Below, in pieces: positions 61,427 through 64,000 of a DNA stretch of 64,000 nt. A program made the position numbers and the translations under genes. The DNA comes from Endoryza foliicola (GTDB taxonomy: Bacteria; Bacteroidota; Bacteroidia; Chitinophagales; Chitinophagaceae): assembly GCA_965226965.1 (NCBI GenBank), contig OZ245715.1, forward strand, positions 2,232,001 through 2,296,000, in the 5' to 3' direction. The notes below the pieces were generated by a model. It saw only the letters and a list, made by a program, of their open reading frames with translations. It searched no databases and had not been told where the DNA came from. How positions within the stretch are numbered: position 1 is the stretch's first letter; every line of letters starts with the position of its first letter.

Positions 61427-63058
61427 ATGACAAAAGGATTCTTTAAAATTCCAACGCCAGTTAACGAACCTGTAAAATCGTATGTGTCAAAAAGCCCGGA
61501 AAGAATAGAACTTACGGCTATGCTCGATAAAATGAAAGCTGAGATTATTGATGTGCCAATGTATATCAATAACAAAGAGATTCATGAAGGCGAAAAAATC
61601 AAAATCACCTCGCCACACAATCATCAACATTTGCTTGGCTATTTTCATAAAGGAGAAAAGCAACATGTTAAAATGGCGATAGATGCTGCCTTGGCCGCAA
61701 AAACTAAATGGGCTAAAATGACATGGGAACATCGTGCTTCTATTTTTTTAAAAGCAGCAGATTTAATGGCAGGGCCATACCGCGCAAAATTAAATGCCGC
61801 AACAATGCTAGCACAAAGTAAAAATGTGTTTCAAACAGAAATAGATAGCGTTTGTGAATCAGTAGATTTTCTGAGATATAATGTAAAATTTATGTCTGAA
61901 ATATATGCAGAACAACCGGAATCAAGCGCCGGCGTTTGGAACAGAATGGAGTGGCGTCCTTTAGATGGATTTATTTACGCGCTCACCCCCTTTAATTTCA
62001 CATCCATTGCATCTAATCTTCCCACAAGTTGTGCCATGATGGGCAATGTTGTTGTTTGGAAGCCTAGCAATACCCAAGTATATTCTGCAAAAGTACTAAT
62101 GGAAATATTTATGGAAGCAGGCCTTCCGGCAGGTGTTATAAATCTAATTTACCCATCAGGCCCCGATGCCTCAGACGTTGTGTTCAATCATCCTGATTTT
62201 GCGGGCATTCACTTTACAGGAAGCACAGCTGTCTTTCAAAGTATCTGGCAAACCATTGGAGCCAATATTCATAAATATAAATCTTACCCACGCATAGTAG
62301 GTGAGACTGGCGGAAAAGATTTTATAATGGCTCATGCAACTGCTAATGTTAATGCCTTTGTTACAGGATTATTGAGAGGATCTTTTGAATATCAAGGCCA
62401 AAAATGTTCGGCATCATCGCGAGCCTATGTCCCTGCGAGCTTATGGCCTGCAATAAAAGAAAAATTAATTCAGGATGTGAAATCCTTTAAAATGGGCACT
62501 CCCGAAGATTTTACAAACTTTATAAACGCAGTAATTGATGAGAAGAGTTTTGATAAATTAGCATCATATATCGATGCTGCTAAACAAAGTGAGAATACAG
62601 AAATAATAACAGGTGGTAGTTATGATAAAACAGTAGGTTATTTTATTGAACCAACTATTATTAAAACGAACGACCCTAAGTACGTAACCATGTGTGAGGA
62701 ATTATTTGGGCCAATTTTAACACTTTATGTTTATGATGATGAAAAATTTGAAGAAACTATTGATTTAGTAGCAAGTACATCCATCTACGCATTAACAGGA
62801 GCATTTTTCGCAAATGATAGAGAAGTAATTGAGTATGCGAGTGATAAACTGCAACACGCAGCTGGAAATTTCTATATTAACGATAAAAGCACAGGTGCAG
62901 TTGTGGGGCAACAACCTTTTGGCGGTGCAAGAGGAAGTGGAACTAATGATAAAGCGGGTTCAAAAATAAATTTACTTCGTTGGGTTTCGGCTCGCACCAT
63001 AAAAGAAAATTTTGTGCCGCCTACAGATTACAGGTATCCTTTCATGAAAAGTGAATAG
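61427..63058 (+). CDS. pruA: L-glutamate gamma-semialdehyde dehydrogenase
   Basis: 543 aa, the full length of the 1-pyrroline-5-carboxylate dehydrogenase family. The catalytic Cys is in YQGQKCSASSRAYVP (near residue 325), the Glu in VGETGGKDF (near 290), and NAD binding in FTGSTAVFQSIW. It oxidises glutamate semialdehyde from proline or arginine breakdown to glutamate. It starts 13 bp after the exchanger gene. Proline catabolism and redox balance are linked in other systems, but the reason for its presence here is uncertain. Confidence 0.93.
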   Translation: MTKGFFKIPTPVNEPVKSYVSKSPERIELTAMLDKMKAEIIDVPMYINNKEIHEGEKIKITSPHNHQHLLGYFHKGEKQHVKMAIDAALAAKTKWAKMTWEHRASIFLKAADLMAGPYRAKLNAATMLAQSKNVFQTEIDSVCESVDFLRYNVKFMSEIYAEQPESSAGVWNRMEWRPLDGFIYALTPFNFTSIASNLPTSCAMMGNVVVWKPSNTQVYSAKVLMEIFMEAGLPAGVINLIYPSGPDASDVVFNHPDFAGIHFTGSTAVFQSIWQTIGANIHKYKSYPRIVGETGGKDFIMAHATANVNAFVTGLLRGSFEYQGQKCSASSRAYVPASLWPAIKEKLIQDVKSFKMGTPEDFTNFINAVIDEKSFDKLASYIDAAKQSENTEIITGGSYDKTVGYFIEPTIIKTNDPKYVTMCEELFGPILTLYVYDDEKFEETIDLVASTSIYALTGAFFANDREVIEYASDKLQHAAGNFYINDKSTGAVVGQQPFGGARGSGTNDKAGSKINLLRWVSARTIKENFVPPTDYRYPFMKSE

Positions 63059-63110
63059 CTTTAATTAAAAATGAAAAAAACAAATTGCCGTTTAACGAAT
63101 AAAATCAATA

Positions 63111-63527
63111 ATGCCCTTAATGCTTGAGCAAGCAGAGAAAATCATATCGATATGTAGATTAACGCAGAATAAAAAAGAAGATTTTTTCTGTTTGTTTCTG
63201 GCAAAATTAGGTTTTACCAACATTAAATTATTAGCAGCAAATGATAAAGAAATAAATGCAACTGCAACCATTGAACTAGGAATATTGTCCCATCATTTCT
63301 TAATCAAGTTTGTATTTGATACAAATTTAATTGACAAAAATACATTAATGAAACTTCGAAACAGTGCCGAAGGTCATATAAACAAGGGAATGATCATCAC
63401 AGTGGGGTATTTCTCAAGAGAAGCAAAGAAACATCGTTGGAAAAGAGGAAATATAACTATTGATTTGGTTGATGCTGATGCATTACTTCAAAAGCTTAAA
63501 ATTGTTAATATTGAATATGTACTATAA
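63111..63527 (+). CDS. Mrr-like restriction endonuclease-fold protein
   Basis: 138 aa. The C-terminal half (MKLRNSAEGHINKGMIITVGYFSREAKKHRW...ITIDLVDADALLQKL) matches the end of the Mrr catalytic domain. The nuclease core is degenerate: the expected D...Q-x-K is TIELG followed by FLIKF, leaving Glu and Lys. It may be a small modified-DNA nuclease or an inactive relative. It lies about 50 bp after pruA and 26 bp before msrA. Confidence 0.6.
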   Translation: MPLMLEQAEKIISICRLTQNKKEDFFCLFLAKLGFTNIKLLAANDKEINATATIELGILSHHFLIKFVFDTNLIDKNTLMKLRNSAEGHINKGMIITVGYFSREAKKHRWKRGNITIDLVDADALLQKLKIVNIEYVL

Positions 63528-63553
63528 TAAAAAAATTAAACAACTAAATTATA

Positions 63554-64000
63554 ATGAAAAATGAATTTGCAACATTTGGTGGCGGATGCTTTTGGGGGAT
63601 AGAAGAAGCTCTACAAAAAACAAACGGCGTTATAGATGCTGTTTCGGGTTACTCGGGAGGAACGACAATAAATCCTACCTATAAATTAGTTTGCGAGGGA
63701 AACACAGCGCATGCAGAAGTTGTGCAAGTTGAGTTTGATCCCGAAATAATAAGTTATGAAATGCTTGTTAAAAGATTTATGAGCATACACGATTTTAGTA
63801 GCAAAAATAGTTCGAACATTGATCCCCTCTCACAATACAGATCCATCATTTTATTTCATAATAGTGAACAAGAGAAAATTATACGTAATGTGTTTGCGGA
63901 GATAAAATTAAGTTCAAGCAAAGAAATAAAAACACAGGTTTGTCCATTACTAAATTTTTTCAAAGCAGAAGACTATCATCAAGACTACTATGGAGCGTGT
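63554..64000 (+). CDS. msrA: MsrA, partial at window end
   Basis: 149 residues are visible before the sequence ends. The active site is FGGGCFWGIEEAL; NTAHAEVVQVEFD and YRSIILF are in place, and FKAEDYHQDYYGAC at the end suits the substrate pocket. The HDPTT segment reads IHDFSSKNSSNIDP, an unusual variant. It is the fifth MsrA gene in the block (sixth MsrA-fold domain counting the fusion and the IPGCST protein's reduced domain in place of one). Confidence 0.9.
   Translation, partial: MKNEFATFGGGCFWGIEEALQKTNGVIDAVSGYSGGTTINPTYKLVCEGNTAHAEVVQVEFDPEIISYEMLVKRFMSIHDFSSKNSSNIDPLSQYRSIILFHNSEQEKIIRNVFAEIKLSSSKEIKTQVCPLLNFFKAEDYHQDYYGAC

Noticed and set aside
63071..63127. 18-codon frame between pruA and the Mrr-like gene
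   Set aside because: Too short, overlaps the Mrr-like start, and has no recognisable leader-peptide features.

Overview
The window comes from the chromosome of a Bacteroidota bacterium, probably Chitinophagaceae-like. Supporting signs are a type IX secretion C-terminal domain (13985-15274), promoter elements of the TAnnTTTG type, a 'long' Bacteroidota PurF, and abundant T9SS-phylum style lipoproteins. No rRNA, complete tRNA, CRISPR array, transposase or integrase is visible. The sequence falls into two halves that look very different.

Left half (about 1-27950): ordinary housekeeping and envelope genes. They include a tandem universal stress protein, a GH20 hexosaminidase, a Gfo/Idh/MocA oxidoreductase, an ECF sigma factor with an anti-sigma-like partner, pyrophosphatase, PhoH, a T9SS cargo protein, a sialate O-acetylesterase, an RG-rich secreted protein, gamma-glutamyltransferase, a NagB-like isomerase, VanZ, a multi-PAS histidine kinase and a YjdI/YjdJ/OsmC trio. 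Nearly every large gap between these genes is filled by a mosaic of the same few dispersed repeats (GCAGCG-rich palindromic units, CACAGATTAG/CTAATCTGTG units, purine-rich GAGGAAGCGAGGA units, AATTATTAATTA units and CCTAAAGCCTAA arrays).

Right half (about 28000-64000, running off the window): a compact, visibly more A+T-rich gene block with none of those repeats. Its theme is repair and buffering of oxidised sulfur. It encodes six MsrA-fold domains, three MsrB domains, two OsmC-type proteins, thioredoxin, a YtxJ-like bacilliredoxin, two CPGC thioredoxin-fold proteins, Dps, SelO, an RclA/MerA-like flavoprotein disulfide reductase, ergothioneine enzymes EgtB and EgtD, and a betaine/ergothioneine-type ABC importer. 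A single AraC-family regulator (44044-44877) sits at the divergence point between a leftward and a rightward gene set.

The most striking signal is a shared operator. The 14-mer GGAAATATTTACAA (or 1-2 mismatches) lies 42-44 bp upstream of a TAnnTTTG-like -7 element in front of five transcription units of the block: msrB, msrA, the broken propeller gene that heads a 10-kb leftward operon, a thiolase, and the msrA that heads the ergothioneine operon. The copy upstream of msrB also covers the -33 element of the regulator's own promoter. I infer one AraC-controlled oxidative/electrophile (possibly hypochlorite) defence regulon that couples methionine sulfoxide repair, thiol redox relays and ergothioneine supply. 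Two genes of the block are broken by frameshift or stop in this sequence.
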